Origin: Nitrospirales bacterium
GTDB taxonomy: Bacteria; Nitrospirota; Nitrospiria; Nitrospirales; UBA8639
Assembly: GCA_029261305.1 (NCBI GenBank)
Contig: JAJDBO010000370.1
Span: forward strand, 1-59,352
Reading direction: 5' to 3'
Length of the DNA: 59,352 nt
Shown: piece by piece, positions 27,550-36,596 of the stretch
Layout: every line of letters starts with the position of its first letter
Numbering within the stretch: the stretch's first letter is position 1
Program-made: the position numbers and the translations under genes
Notes under the pieces: generated by a model
The model's input: the letters and a program-made list of their open reading frames with translations, nothing else
Told to the model about the DNA's origin: nothing
Databases searched by the model: none

Positions 27550-27571
27550 ATGCAGGCCTAGGGGCCTGCAT
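27550..27571 (-). terminator. Terminator of the 66-aa gene, copy 1
   Basis: ATGCAGGCC and GGCCTGCAT form a perfect stem followed, on the minus strand, by a T-run. The equivalent hairpin is kept at 43414-43435. Confidence 0.7.
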
Positions 27572-27758
27572 CTCTTTTCCATTGATCGGAATTGCGCTGG
27601 TTGATTTCCCTTGTCAGATTTTCAAGGGAGGCAAGGGCATTCCGCCGCTCAGCACTTTCGGGAGCGCTCTGGACGAGAGCGTTAAATACCTTGCGGTAAA
27701 GGCCGCGCAGCTCGCGCTCGCTTTTGGAAGCCAAATCATATCGAGTAATGAGTTTCAT
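27558..27758 (-). CDS. Conserved 66-aa mobile-element protein, copy 1
   Basis: A helical basic protein starting MKLITRYDLASKSERELRGL and containing FNALVQSAPESAERRNALAS. The second copy at 43422-43622 shares about 50 of 66 residues and the same length. An AAGGAG site precedes the ATG. I recall very similar short proteins from proteobacterial integrative elements, where they have no assigned role. The conserved pair and the preserved start and terminator show that it is a real gene. It lies upstream of the Gabija operon on the same strand. Confidence 0.8.
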   Translation of the reverse strand: MKLITRYDLASKSERELRGLYRKVFNALVQSAPESAERRNALASLENLTREINQRNSDQWKRDAGP

Positions 27759-27759
27759 C

Positions 27760-28116
27760 TGTTTTCTCCTTTTCTAAAGAAGGCCCCGACCACCGGAGCC
27801 TTTCATGGGCTTCCGCAACGATCATCCCAATATGAAAGGTGTCCGCTGGTGGTAGGCGAGGGGTGAAAAGGAAAAATCAAATGGAAGGAAGTAAATGAAG
27901 ATTGTGATGTGGCTACCAGAAGCGAGAGAAGCGGGTAGGCCCTAAAGGGGCGTTGCCCCTCGCGCCGTCAAGCCGTCTCCCCAACCTTCCGCGCTCGGCC
28001 AGAGGCTTCGTTTGTGCAGGCCGGGTGATTCCCCTCAGCTTGACCTTGCTACCCCCATCCTCGCCGGAGGGCAGGGGTTGCATTTGCAACCTTTTCTTCA
28101 TTGCGTAGTCGGACTT
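27760..28116. repeat. GC-rich hairpin region, copy 1 of the duplicated segment
   Basis: Non-coding. It contains the hairpin AGGGGCGTTGCCCCT (27946-27960), a long-range GTCAAGC/GCTTGAC pair near 27965 and 28039, and a terminator-like GGTTGC/GCAACC hairpin near 28076-28091 followed by TTTTC. It is about 75-80 percent similar by eye to 43623-43975. Confidence 0.6.
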
Positions 28117-28373
28117 TGAATGCTCATGCTGAGCGATGGGTAAGGTCAGTAAATGAAGAAGCCTAGTCCAAGGTCATTCTATTAGGAGAGGGGGCTCTAA
28201 GGATGGTTCCCAAGAGTATTAAATCCATTATCATCAGGGGAAAACGAATGAACTCTTGATATCGTTACCGATAAAAGGCCACCTAGGCACTAAATTGGTT
28301 GGTGCCCTGGAAAGTTTGGGTGGCAGGCTTAATTACTGCCACCGAAAGGCGGCATGATTTTTTTGCCTATACG
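28117..28373 (+). mobile_element. IS-A 3' remnant 1
   Basis: The decayed reading frame gives LNAHAERWVRSVNEE, the region around the catalytic glutamate of an rve-type (IS481/IS3-like) transposase. It runs through the C-terminus to an imperfect right terminal repeat ending CCTATACG at 28373. It contains stop codons and is inactive. The junction with the hairpin region is the same as in the copy at 43976-44258. Confidence 0.7.
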
Positions 28374-28519
28374 GGAATAATTTGCTCAACCGAAAACCGC
28401 TTTCGTTTCAAGGTTTTTCTCTTTTCTCCCTCGGGAATAATGCCGAAAATTCGATCCTATATTGGCCTGATAAAAGAGGAACTGCTCACTATGGGGCTAA
28501 GTAGATTGATTTCAGAACC

Positions 28520-28726
28520 TTATCCTCTCAATGGTGTGAACTGACCACTGCTATCCTCCAGTTGGTACAACTGGGCAATTAGTTTTTCGACCGACTCTGT
28601 CTCTAATCCCTTCATTTCTAGTTTCTGTTCCAATTCTGAAATTTCAATAGATGGTCGGAAATTCGCTCGTTTTATACCCGTGCCTACGATTAATTCTGCT
28701 TGGCTACTACCATTGATATCCAACAT
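28520..28726 (-). CDS. Small hypothetical protein (68 aa)
   Basis: The ATG at 28726 has an AAAGGAG site eight bases upstream; an in-frame TTG at 28732 is too close. The protein reads MLDINGSSQAELIVGTGIKR and has a helical middle (IEISELEQKLEMKGLETESV) and a polar C-terminus. It stands alone next to the 241-bp tandem repeat. The family is not recognised. The length and leader-like helix could suit a precursor peptide or a small regulator, but nothing supports either. Confidence 0.45.
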   Translation of the reverse strand: MLDINGSSQAELIVGTGIKRANFRPSIEISELEQKLEMKGLETESVEKLIAQLYQLEDSSGQFTPLRG

Positions 28727-28828
28727 GGCCAATTCTCCTTTGTTAGGTTTTGTTAACTAAATACTTACTAGTAAACTCTGTCGAATTCTCATTGACTTGA
28801 TAAAAGCACCACCTAAGACCACTACCAA

Positions 28829-29362
28829 TAAAGATAGATGAGGGCAGTAGATCCGTGGCAGGGCCCAAATAATTCTGGGTTAATGGCTCCTCAAGAAGAA
28901 GGCTTCCGGTGGAAGTTTTTTTCCGCCATTATTTTTTAAATTGTTCTGGTAATATCTGGTGTCATGCTTCCAATAAAATCATTAAAGTGGCATTATTCGG
29001 TTGACACACTCTGCTGCTTTCAAATGTTAGAAAAGCTCGGGAAAAGATGTAGTTTCGCGATCATCCTGATAAGGATAAACGAGGGCGGTAGATCCGTGGC
29101 AGGGCCCAAATAATTCTGGGTTAATGGCTCCTCAAGAAGAAGGCTTCCGGTGGAAGTTTTTTTCCGCCATTATTTTTTAAATTGTTCTGTTAATATCTGG
29201 TGTCATGCTTCCAATAAAATCATTAAAGTGGCATTATTCGGTTGACACACTCCGCTGCTTTCAAATGTTAGAAAAGCTCGGGAAAAGATGTAGGTTGGGG
29301 ATTTTCCTGGTGAGGATAGGCGAAGGATCTAGACCCGTAGCAGGGCCAAAATAATTCGGTAT
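28829..29362 (+). repeat. 241-bp tandem repeat, two full copies plus a partial third
   Basis: Units begin near 28829, 29070 and 29311. The same landmark (GATCCGTGGCAGGGC) occurs at 28850 and 29091, and in altered form at 29332, so the period is exactly 241. Copies 1 and 2 are almost identical over about 200 bp; the third is diverged and ends after about 50 bp. Each full unit has a short hairpin CTTCC-GGT-GGAAG followed by seven T (28903-28922 and 29144-29163). A TTGACA -35-like box lies further on (29001 and 29242). It is the leader of the regulator gene at 29443. Confidence 0.8.
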
Positions 29363-29442
29363 GAAATATCCATCTTGGTATGATGGTCCAAATAAATCTT
29401 TTCTTCGATCAGTAACGAAAATCCTGGGCGGGATTCTGCGTC

Positions 29443-29838
29443 ATGTCTAATATTGGACCCAAAAACGTAAAAGCCGAAGTTCGAGCTATTCATGAGCTTG
29501 GAAATCATTTATCGTTTTTCTTTTACCTTTGTGAAAAAGGAAGTATTTCCAAGGCTGCAGCTCTCTTGCAAACCTCCCCTAAAACAGTCCGTAACCACAT
29601 CAAATTGTTAAACGAAATTGCCGAACATCCACTAGTGGAACCACCGGAGAAGCCATTTCAGCCTGCGAAAATAACACCATTTGGACGACTCATTTATAAT
29701 GAATTAAAAGTTGAATACCTCTCTAAAAAGAGTTGGTTGAGGCACTTTCCTAGAGCATCTCAACTGGCTGAGACGACTTATACTGATTTGATAAGCGAAT
29801 ATACTGCGGATAAAGATGACCCTACGGAAGGCAAATGA
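29443..29838 (+). CDS. Single-domain LysR-type HTH regulator
   Basis: 131 residues. Residues about 20-85 form a LysR-like winged helix-turn-helix (FFFYLCEKGSISKAAALLQT followed by SPKTVRNHIKLL). The usual 200-residue ligand-binding domain is absent; the protein ends after a short helical tail (TADKDDPTEGK). It may act as a constitutive DNA-binding protein or a partner of the downstream histidine kinase, 205 bp away on the same strand. The upstream tandem repeat with terminator-like hairpins suggests unusual control of its expression. Confidence 0.7.
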   Translation: MSNIGPKNVKAEVRAIHELGNHLSFFFYLCEKGSISKAAALLQTSPKTVRNHIKLLNEIAEHPLVEPPEKPFQPAKITPFGRLIYNELKVEYLSKKSWLRHFPRASQLAETTYTDLISEYTADKDDPTEGK

Positions 29839-30043
29839 TGGATTTAGCCATTGCAACTCGGTTAGAAACAAGCTTCAGTGAATGGTTTCTATTTTTGCCC
29901 ATTTCAAATAGAAGTGGGAAAATGGCAGAAACGTGCATTAGGTAGGTTGGAGAACTTAGAGCCTTTATTATAATTGCAGAAAATAATACGTTCCGAAATG
30001 AGATAGTTACAACAGGACACCCAACACTCTTCCAAGAACACCT

Positions 30044-32824
30044 ATGAGTAATATTCATCGAACTTCCCAAGAATGCCTTGACGAAGTGTCCGTCTTAAAA
30101 GAGCGAATTGCTCATCTTGAGGCGAGTGAGGTTAAGCGGAAACGCGCTGAACTGACCTTACGGGCAGCGGCAGAAGAATGGGAGCAATCATTTAATGCTC
30201 TGACGGATGAAGTTATGATTTTGGACAAATCCGGTATCGTGCTCTGGGCTAATAAAGCTGTTCGAGACTGCTTTGAGGAAAGCCATGGGAATTTACTGGG
30301 ATTAGACTATCGTCTGTTGTATTACGGCACGCTTCACCCAGATGTTCGGCCACCGTGGGATTCTGTATTACATGGTGCTCTTTCTGCTGCAGTGGAAGTC
30401 TCCCTACCTAAGCTGCAGGGGTGGTTCTCGGTCGCATGTTATCCTCTCTACGATATTGAAGGGAAACAATGGGGCGCGATATCCATTACGAAGGATATTA
30501 CTGATCGACGACGTGTCGAAGAAGCTCTCCGCGATATTGCCCAAGGTGCGCCTGCTGCTGGAGGGGCGGCCTTCTTTCGTGCCTTAGCCAAAGACCTGTC
30601 AAAAGCTCTGGATGTTCAATACGCGTTTCTTGCTGAGTTTCCTGATTCAAATCAAGGTACTGCTCATACGGTCGCGGTTTGCGCACAAGGACAATTTGCC
30701 GATAATTTTTCTTGGGACATGGTGAATTCACCTGGACCCACCATTCTTCATCAAAATACACCGTGCTGGGGACAAGAAGTCCAGCGGCACTATCCGTCTG
30801 ATCTCTTATTAGCCAAATGGAATATCAATAGTTTTATTGGCATTCCTCTCGTCAATTCTATGGGCAAAAACATTGGACTCATTGTCGCTATGGACCCTGG
30901 TCCCCTTCGCAATCTTCAGCTGGCTCAATCTATTCTTGGAGTTTTTGCTGTACGTGCAGCCAGTGAACTTGAACGAAAACGTGCGGAGGAAGCCTTACGG
31001 GATAATGAAGAACGTTACCGAGCTATCGCCGAACATGCCTATGAGCTGATCTTTGAAATTCAATCCAATGGATCATTGCTCTATTTGAGCCCTAGCTGTG
31101 GTGATGTCCTTGGACATGATCTCAAGGAATTTCGTCAATATAACTTTCTCGACCTTCTCCATCCAGATGATCAATCCCTGATCAATCCAGATTTTGAAAA
31201 TAAGATTTGCTCATTGCACGATTGGCAGATGGAGTGTCGACTTCATCATCAATCAGGCGAATGGCGCTGGTTTGAAAGTCATATTAAACCGTTTAGAACC
31301 ACGACAGGTGACATCGTGGCGGTTGTCGTGTCTCGAGATATCACCGAGCGACGACGGATCGATGAGGAACGCCTGCGCTCTACGAAATTGGAATCGATTA
31401 GTATCTTGGCCGGCGGCATTGCCCATGACTTTAATAATATTTTGACTGCCGTTTTTGCCAATGTTGGTTTAGCCAAGATGTTATCGTCCAAAGACGGTAG
31501 CGCCTCGAATCCAGCTATTGGTGAACGATTGAGTGCTGCTGAGAAAGCCTGTATGCGTGCACGAGATTTAACGAAACAATTGTTGACGTTTTCCAAAGGT
31601 GGGACTCCTGTAAAGAATTGTGCATCTATTTCAAGCTTTATTAATGAAACGGCCGAGTTTGCTCTTCGTGGCTCAAACGTTCGGTGTGACCTCGCCTTGC
31701 CCGATCATTTATGGTCGGTTGAGGTCGATGAAGGGCAAATGAGTCAGGTGATTCAAAATTTGATCATTAATGCTGATCATGCCATGCCTGATGGAGGAGT
31801 AATTCAGATCCAAGCCGAAAACTTAGCCTTGGATGCCTCATACGGACTTCCGATAAAATCTGGGCAATATGTGAAGGTGTCGATTCATGACCAAGGGACA
31901 GGGATCCATCCTGACCATCTTCCAAAAATTTTTGATCCGTATTTTACTACAAAGCAAAAAGGGAGTGGGTTGGGCCTGGCGACAACGTATTCCATTGTTA
32001 AGCGTCACGAAGGCCATATTGCGGTTCATTCGGACCTGGGGATCGGAACGACCTTCGAGTTTTACTTGCCTGCTACAGATCAATGTGAGTTTGTAATCAA
32101 TGACGCTAGCGAAGTCTATGAAGCTCTTCCATTGGATGCAGAGGCTACTAGTGAATTGATAGATGAATTTGATGGTCAATTATCATCTATATTTAGGAAG
32201 GTAGATATTTGCCAGAATGAAATCCGCTGTGACCCAATGTTTCAATTTCTTCATATAAATAAATTTACCCAAGAATTCTTTAATAAGAAATTTAGCATAG
32301 CCCGTCGTTATCCAAGGGGCTCTAGCGTACGAGAGTTACATAAAGATCCTGAGAAAATATTACTTGTAGAAGAATCCATAGTTGATCAACTTCTTGAGGA
32401 AGCTCTTAATAGGAGAAATTTTGTAGTAATTAGGTTTCTTTTGCATTATGAATTATATGGTGTTCATTTTAGCGAGCACAATAATATTCAAATCCCACTA
32501 GAGTGGGAACAAATTGACCAGTTCGAAATCCCATCGATTCTGCTAACTGAGGAAGATTTGGAAGATTTGTGTTCACCGCTCGAAGGGTTGCCCGAGTCTC
32601 ATTCTTTTGATGAATCACAAGACCAAGAAATTTTGTTTCATTTAGATGGAGAATATGTGATTTTTCATTTGGAGCATGCAATAAGAAGAAAAGATGTTGG
32701 CTCCCTAAGAGCGCAGCTGAAGTTGTATGGTCATAACATTCGGGCTTACCAGCCGTATAATATAGAAGAAAGGAAAAATTCCCTAGAAGATTCTTATACT
32801 TGTATAAGTCAAGACTTTATCTGA
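30044..32824 (+). CDS. PAS-GAF-PAS sensor histidine kinase with an unrecognised C-terminal extension
   Basis: 926 residues and no transmembrane segments, so probably cytoplasmic. The order is a coiled start (1-45), PAS (about 47-158), GAF (about 165-312), PAS/PAC (322-440), HisKA with the phospho-acceptor His461 in GGIAHDFNNIL, and an HATPase domain with N-box NLIINADHAMPDGG (about 571-584), DQGTG (616-620) and GSGLGLATTYS (640-650). Kinases of this layout normally carry a receiver domain next. Here residues 682-926 are an unrelated AT-richer segment with weak ankyrin-like helices (LEEALNRRNFVVIRFLLHYE). The gene ends 17 bp before IS-B. Confidence 0.85.
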   Translation: MSNIHRTSQECLDEVSVLKERIAHLEASEVKRKRAELTLRAAAEEWEQSFNALTDEVMILDKSGIVLWANKAVRDCFEESHGNLLGLDYRLLYYGTLHPDVRPPWDSVLHGALSAAVEVSLPKLQGWFSVACYPLYDIEGKQWGAISITKDITDRRRVEEALRDIAQGAPAAGGAAFFRALAKDLSKALDVQYAFLAEFPDSNQGTAHTVAVCAQGQFADNFSWDMVNSPGPTILHQNTPCWGQEVQRHYPSDLLLAKWNINSFIGIPLVNSMGKNIGLIVAMDPGPLRNLQLAQSILGVFAVRAASELERKRAEEALRDNEERYRAIAEHAYELIFEIQSNGSLLYLSPSCGDVLGHDLKEFRQYNFLDLLHPDDQSLINPDFENKICSLHDWQMECRLHHQSGEWRWFESHIKPFRTTTGDIVAVVVSRDITERRRIDEERLRSTKLESISILAGGIAHDFNNILTAVFANVGLAKMLSSKDGSASNPAIGERLSAAEKACMRARDLTKQLLTFSKGGTPVKNCASISSFINETAEFALRGSNVRCDLALPDHLWSVEVDEGQMSQVIQNLIINADHAMPDGGVIQIQAENLALDASYGLPIKSGQYVKVSIHDQGTGIHPDHLPKIFDPYFTTKQKGSGLGLATTYSIVKRHEGHIAVHSDLGIGTTFEFYLPATDQCEFVINDASEVYEALPLDAEATSELIDEFDGQLSSIFRKVDICQNEIRCDPMFQFLHINKFTQEFFNKKFSIARRYPRGSSVRELHKDPEKILLVEESIVDQLLEEALNRRNFVVIRFLLHYELYGVHFSEHNNIQIPLEWEQIDQFEIPSILLTEEDLEDLCSPLEGLPESHSFDESQDQEILFHLDGEYVIFHLEHAIRRKDVGSLRAQLKLYGHNIRAYQPYNIEERKNSLEDSYTCISQDFI

Positions 32825-32841
32825 TAGCCAGCGAGTCCTAT

Positions 32842-34044
32842 CCCTGTCCCTGGCGAATTACTAATTCCCGCTCCCCGCGTGCTCTTTTGTTCGGCTTGAT
32901 CTTCTCGGGCACTCGCCGTATTCTCGTCAGTCATGAAACATCTCTTCATGGTATTCACCTACCTGGTCTCTCTCACCAACCAACTTCTCAAACATGATGG
33001 TATGAAGGCGGTGGTGGCCGAGAATTTGCTGTTGAAGCAACAGTTACTCGTTCTGACTCGCTCGAGAAAACGTGCTCCCAATCTCTCATCGTTTGACCGG
33101 TTTTTCCTAGGCTTGTGGTCCACCTATCTAGATCCGCGTCGAATTAAGCGGGTGGCCTTTCTCGTTCGACCGTCCACTCTTCTGAAATTTCATCAGGCCA
33201 TGGTGAAAAGGAAATATCGCCTGCTCTATTCTTCTCGGAAACGAAGAACGCCCGGTCCGAAAGGCCCTTCCCGGCAAATCATTGAACTGGTGCTGGAGAT
33301 GAAGCGGCGTAATCCAAACTTTGGGTGCATCAAAATTGCGGAACAACTCACTAAAACCTTCGCTCTCCCTCTCAATAAAGATGTGGTGAGACGAATCCTC
33401 ACAACCTGTTACCGACCAGATCGCGGCGACGGACCGTCCTGGCTGTCATTCATTGGCCATACGAAAGACAGTCTATGGAGTCTCGATTTCTTCCGGTGTG
33501 AGTCCCTTCGACTCAAAACGCATTGGGTCCTTGTCGTGATGGACCAATCCACGCGTCGGATCATCGGGTTTGGAATCCATCCAGCTGTAGCCGTAGATGG
33601 AAGAACCCTCTGTCGACTATTTCTGCAGACCATCAACTGCTGCAAGCTTCCTCAATGCCTGAGCTCCGATAATGATCCTCTCTTTCGGTTCCATCAGTGG
33701 CAGGCCAATCTGAGAACCCTGGGGATTCATGAGGTTAAAACGATTCCGAACGTGCCAGTGTCCCACCCGTTTATTGAACGACTGATCGGCACCATTCGGA
33801 GGGAATATTTGGATCACGTGTTGTTCTGGAATGAAACGGATCTGGAGCGGAAGTTAGACGCCTTCAAAGAATATTACAATGCCAGTAGGGTCCATCAGCG
33901 CTTGAATCAGCAAACTCCCGCAGAACTGGCTGGGAAGGCTCCCCCATTACCGGCACATCCCAAACATTTTGTGTGGGAGTCACATTGTCAGGGATTATTT
34001 CAGACCCCAATGGCCGCATGATGAGGGATTCGCCAGGCACAGGG
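32842..34044 (+). mobile_element. Intact insertion sequence IS-B (1203 bp)
   Basis: Terminal inverted repeats CCCTGTCCCTGGCGAATTAC (left) and its near complement at the right (GGGATTCGCCAGGCACAGGG on the plus strand) bound a single transposase gene. It is inserted next to the 3' part of an older IS-A copy (34045-34241). No clear target duplication is seen. An isolated left end of the same IS is at 58026-58055. Confidence 0.85.
32933..34021 (+). CDS. IS-B transposase (rve/DDE integrase core)
   Basis: 362 residues. An N-terminal helical region (LVSLTNQLLKHDGMKAVVAE) and an HTH-like basic segment (PGPKGPSRQIIELVLEMKRR) lead to the rve catalytic core. The DDE triad is visible as SLDFF (Asp), SSDNDPLF (Asp) and HPFIERLIGTIRREY (Glu). 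The C-terminal YYNASRVHQRLNQQTPAEL is typical of this transposase group. The gene fills the element and no stop or shift is seen, so it could be active. Confidence 0.9.
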   Translation: MKHLFMVFTYLVSLTNQLLKHDGMKAVVAENLLLKQQLLVLTRSRKRAPNLSSFDRFFLGLWSTYLDPRRIKRVAFLVRPSTLLKFHQAMVKRKYRLLYSSRKRRTPGPKGPSRQIIELVLEMKRRNPNFGCIKIAEQLTKTFALPLNKDVVRRILTTCYRPDRGDGPSWLSFIGHTKDSLWSLDFFRCESLRLKTHWVLVVMDQSTRRIIGFGIHPAVAVDGRTLCRLFLQTINCCKLPQCLSSDNDPLFRFHQWQANLRTLGIHEVKTIPNVPVSHPFIERLIGTIRREYLDHVLFWNETDLERKLDAFKEYYNASRVHQRLNQQTPAELAGKAPPLPAHPKHFVWESHCQGLFQTPMAA

Positions 34045-34241
34045 CGTGCTAAGGAAGGTGCTCCAGGAGTATGACGTCCACTATCATCAGGAACGCAATC
34101 ACCAGGGAAAAGAGAACGACTTATTGCTGCCGTTGCCGATAAAAGGACCCCTAGGTTCTCAATTGATTGACACGCGGGAAAGACTGGGTGGTCTACTGAA
34201 ATACTACCACCGAAAGGTCGCATGAGTTTTTTGACCATACG
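34045..34241 (+). mobile_element. IS-A 3' remnant 2
   Basis: Directly after IS-B. The frame encodes the transposase C-terminus (YDVHYHQERNHQGKEN, later ERLGGLLKYYHRKVA) and ends with the terminal repeat GAGTTTTTTGACCATACG. The rest of this copy is missing to the left of IS-B. Confidence 0.8.
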
Positions 34242-34274
34242 GGAGGGAGTGCACCTTCGTTAAAAACAGCTAAC

Positions 34275-34430
34275 ATGGTTGATCCGTTTGGAGCAATTTC
34301 CGATTTGATACAGGCACTTGTTGAAGTCCATGGAAAGAAGGCATGTGATTTTGTCGGCTCAAACGATATATTAAATCGGTGCGGTAAAAAAGAAGAAATT
34401 CTTACTAAAGTACGTGCCCATTTAGGATAG
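34275..34430 (+). pseudogene. C-terminal gene fragment cut by IS-A
   Basis: A protein-like frame with codons for MVDPFGAISDLIQALVEVHG and ending KVRAHLG runs open into the IS-A end at 34241 with no start of its own and no ribosome-binding site at the internal ATG. It looks like the 3' end of a gene whose 5' part was lost at the insertion. Confidence 0.4.
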
Positions 34431-34596
34431 AGCTGCGGTTGTCTTAATAAGGATCTCTTTTTGTTTGCGTTTTGTATGAATTCTTTCCTGAAACCTTCCT
34501 TCCGGGAACGACCTTCCATCCGAAGCCAGGTCCTCTGTGATTAACTGGAGACATATTTAGAATTCGCTCTCCTCCTGCACCTCCATCGACTATCCC
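34431..34596. other. Intergenic stretch
   Basis: No supported gene; sequence between a gene fragment and hairpin array copy B. Confidence 0.4.
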
Positions 34597-34800
34597 TGCG
34601 CGGATTGGATGTGGGCCAACGCGTCTGCCGTTGGATCACGGCCAGCATTTAGATTACTGGATTTCGAGCAGGGGTTTCGCCCCATGCATGATGATCAAGG
34701 AGCGTCCTTGAATGCGCCCTCCTTGATAACCTCGGCTTCGCCTCGCCATGGGCTCTGCCCAGACCCGACACAACCCAGCTACCCCTCCGTTTCTATTTTT
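34597..34800 (+). repeat. GC-rich hairpin array, copy B
   Basis: A diverged repeat of 23139-23315. It keeps the order of landmarks: GGATCACGGCCAGCAT, hairpin GCAGGGG/CCCCATGC (34668-34686), hairpin TCAAGGA/TCCTTGA (34695-34711), then CCCAGACCCGACACAACCCA. An extra 20-25 bases are present between the second hairpin and the final block. It has no credible gene. Confidence 0.65.
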
Positions 34801-35166
34801 AAGAGACCAAAAAGCGACAAAAGTAGGAACGATTGAAGGTCTGTATTTAAGTTCACCTAATGTTAAATTACAAAGATTGATCCTCCGGTAAGATTAAGCT
34901 ATTTGTCCGAATTACGAATTTTTTAATCTCGGTTAATTGCTTAAATGACTATGATTGTAATGCGCCTATAAAAGGTATAATTTGAATTGCCAAAGCTTCC
35001 CCCGAACTTATAACTTTAAGTCTGAGTCCCATGTTTACATATTCACGTTTGGCACAGCCTAGTCAAATAAACCTGTGACGAGACAAGGAATCAAGTCAAA
35101 TGCATAAATCTATAACCTGTTTCCTACTTTCTTATGCTTTTGAATTTTTATTTTGGAGGTCAAGGA
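34801..35166. other. AT-rich leader of the ankyrin-peptidase trio
   Basis: About 365 bp with no supported gene. The upstream segment contains a TATAAT-like box near 34977 (GGTATAATTTG). The last bases give the GGAGG site of the gene at 35167. Confidence 0.4.
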
Positions 35167-35382
35167 ATGTCAATCGAGCTAGTGGATGTCTCACTTTTCG
35201 CTGCGGCGTTGAATGGTAATTTGCCAGTGGTCAGAAAATTAGTAGCCGACGGTGCAAACGTGAACGTTAAGAACCAAAAAGGTGAAACGCCACTCCTTGC
35301 AGCAGCAGCTAATGGCCACCTTGAAGTAGCCAAATTCCTAATCGCTTCCGGAGCGGACAAAAGTGTGCTGCTTAACTCTTAA
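35167..35382 (+). CDS. Mini ankyrin protein (71 aa)
   Basis: The ATG at 35167 follows GGAGGTCAAGGA. The 71 residues make two ankyrin repeats (AALNGNLPVVRKLVADGANV and AAANGHLEVAKFLIASGADK) and little else. It is 25 bp upstream of the metallopeptidase gene and clearly co-transcribed. Such a minimal ankyrin unit could be a binding partner, inhibitor or immunity factor of the next protein. That is inference. Confidence 0.75.
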   Translation: MSIELVDVSLFAAALNGNLPVVRKLVADGANVNVKNQKGETPLLAAAANGHLEVAKFLIASGADKSVLLNS

Positions 35383-35407
35383 GGCGAAATAAGAGAGAAA
35401 GAGAAAT

Positions 35408-36577
35408 ATGTCACAGCTCACTAGACAACAAGAAGAAACATTGCGCGATCTTGAAATGGTTTCGTTCAATGAGTTTTGCAGCAGAATTAAAAAGGACTCT
35501 ACGAGCTACGCCAAACAGTTAAGCGACGTTCTAATTGGTGAGCTAAATAGGGTGATACACCTTTCAGGTGATGGAATTCCGCAAAGCGGTACTGATCATT
35601 TGAGAAATGCTATACAACAAACTGACATATTTGGACAGCTGAAAATTGTCGAGGACCATGCAAATGGAACGCGCCTGACTCACATAGTTGGAGGGGCCCC
35701 ACGACAAATGCTGAACTACAGATACCTTCAATCGCTGGCCGAAAGCATGCGTCTGCCTGTACTTTCTCCTGGTGACGATAATGCTCTACGAGCCCTTTTA
35801 GACTCGGTGCCGCTCCGGCTAATTTGGGACAACAATTTCAACGCCTTTGTTACAGGTGAGACATTACTCGACAATATACCTTGCGTTTGCGTTTATCATA
35901 CTATCACTTCAGGGCTGAAGTCTCTTGCAGCAGTGGTCGCAACTGCGATTATTGAACTCGGCGATCCTTTTCCTATCATTATTCGGTGTAAAGAAATACG
36001 ACATGAGAATAGCTTCAAAGCCGATTGCAGAAAAGCCCTTCAGTCAATATTAGGCGAAGGTGATTTACTTGTTCCGTTAAGCGAGCAACATGTTTTTGGC
36101 AGTCAAGATCAAATGCAAATGTATATATACACTTCGATAATAGCAGGGGCGTTTGACTTTGTGTGGCTACATGAGTACGGGCATCTTTTGCTCGGCCACC
36201 TTTTGGAAGAGGCTTCGCACCGTGTTGAATTTGAGGCTGATGAATTTGCGGCAGCTACGATGTTTAGCGCTGTCGAGAAATTCCCAAAATTCGAGACGCT
36301 CCGTGCTACACAACCTGAAGTTGTCGAGGAATTGGTGCAACTTGAAAGAAAATTTTATCTTTGGGGAGCAGCACTTTCTCTTTCTGTCATGTGCCTTTTT
36401 GACTTATTTCAAGAGAGCGAGTCTCCGACACACCCTCCAGGTAAAGCACGAGTCAAAAATATCGCGAAAAGATATCCTGAAATAGATATTCTGAACTTTG
36501 TACGAAACGTGCATCACGCACTTAATCCAACACTACAAGATTACTGGGGCGTTTCGACAAAAATTGACCAATTGTAG
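35408..36577 (+). CDS. HEXXH zinc metallopeptidase-like protein
   Basis: 389 residues. The motif HEYGH (255-259) is followed by LLLGH and then EFEADEF (274-280), the arrangement of M48- and ImmA/IrrE-type zincins in which a downstream glutamate completes the zinc site. The N-terminal 240 residues are not recognised. An amphipathic/hydrophobic helix (LWGAALSLSVMCLFDLF) follows the catalytic region near 320-335. AGAGAAAGAG precedes the ATG. The gene lies between a mini ankyrin gene and an EACC1-like membrane protein gene, which suggests a regulated protease module. It could also be an unusual stress or toxin-release peptidase. Confidence 0.75.
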   Translation: MSQLTRQQEETLRDLEMVSFNEFCSRIKKDSTSYAKQLSDVLIGELNRVIHLSGDGIPQSGTDHLRNAIQQTDIFGQLKIVEDHANGTRLTHIVGGAPRQMLNYRYLQSLAESMRLPVLSPGDDNALRALLDSVPLRLIWDNNFNAFVTGETLLDNIPCVCVYHTITSGLKSLAAVVATAIIELGDPFPIIIRCKEIRHENSFKADCRKALQSILGEGDLLVPLSEQHVFGSQDQMQMYIYTSIIAGAFDFVWLHEYGHLLLGHLLEEASHRVEFEADEFAAATMFSAVEKFPKFETLRATQPEVVEELVQLERKFYLWGAALSLSVMCLFDLFQESESPTHPPGKARVKNIAKRYPEIDILNFVRNVHHALNPTLQDYWGVSTKIDQL

Positions 36578-36596
36578 GCCAGGGTACTTTATAACA

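Noticed and set aside
28829..29362. CRISPR-like array
   Set aside because: The repeats are 241-bp contiguous tandem units without short repeats and unique spacers, and no cas gene is nearby.
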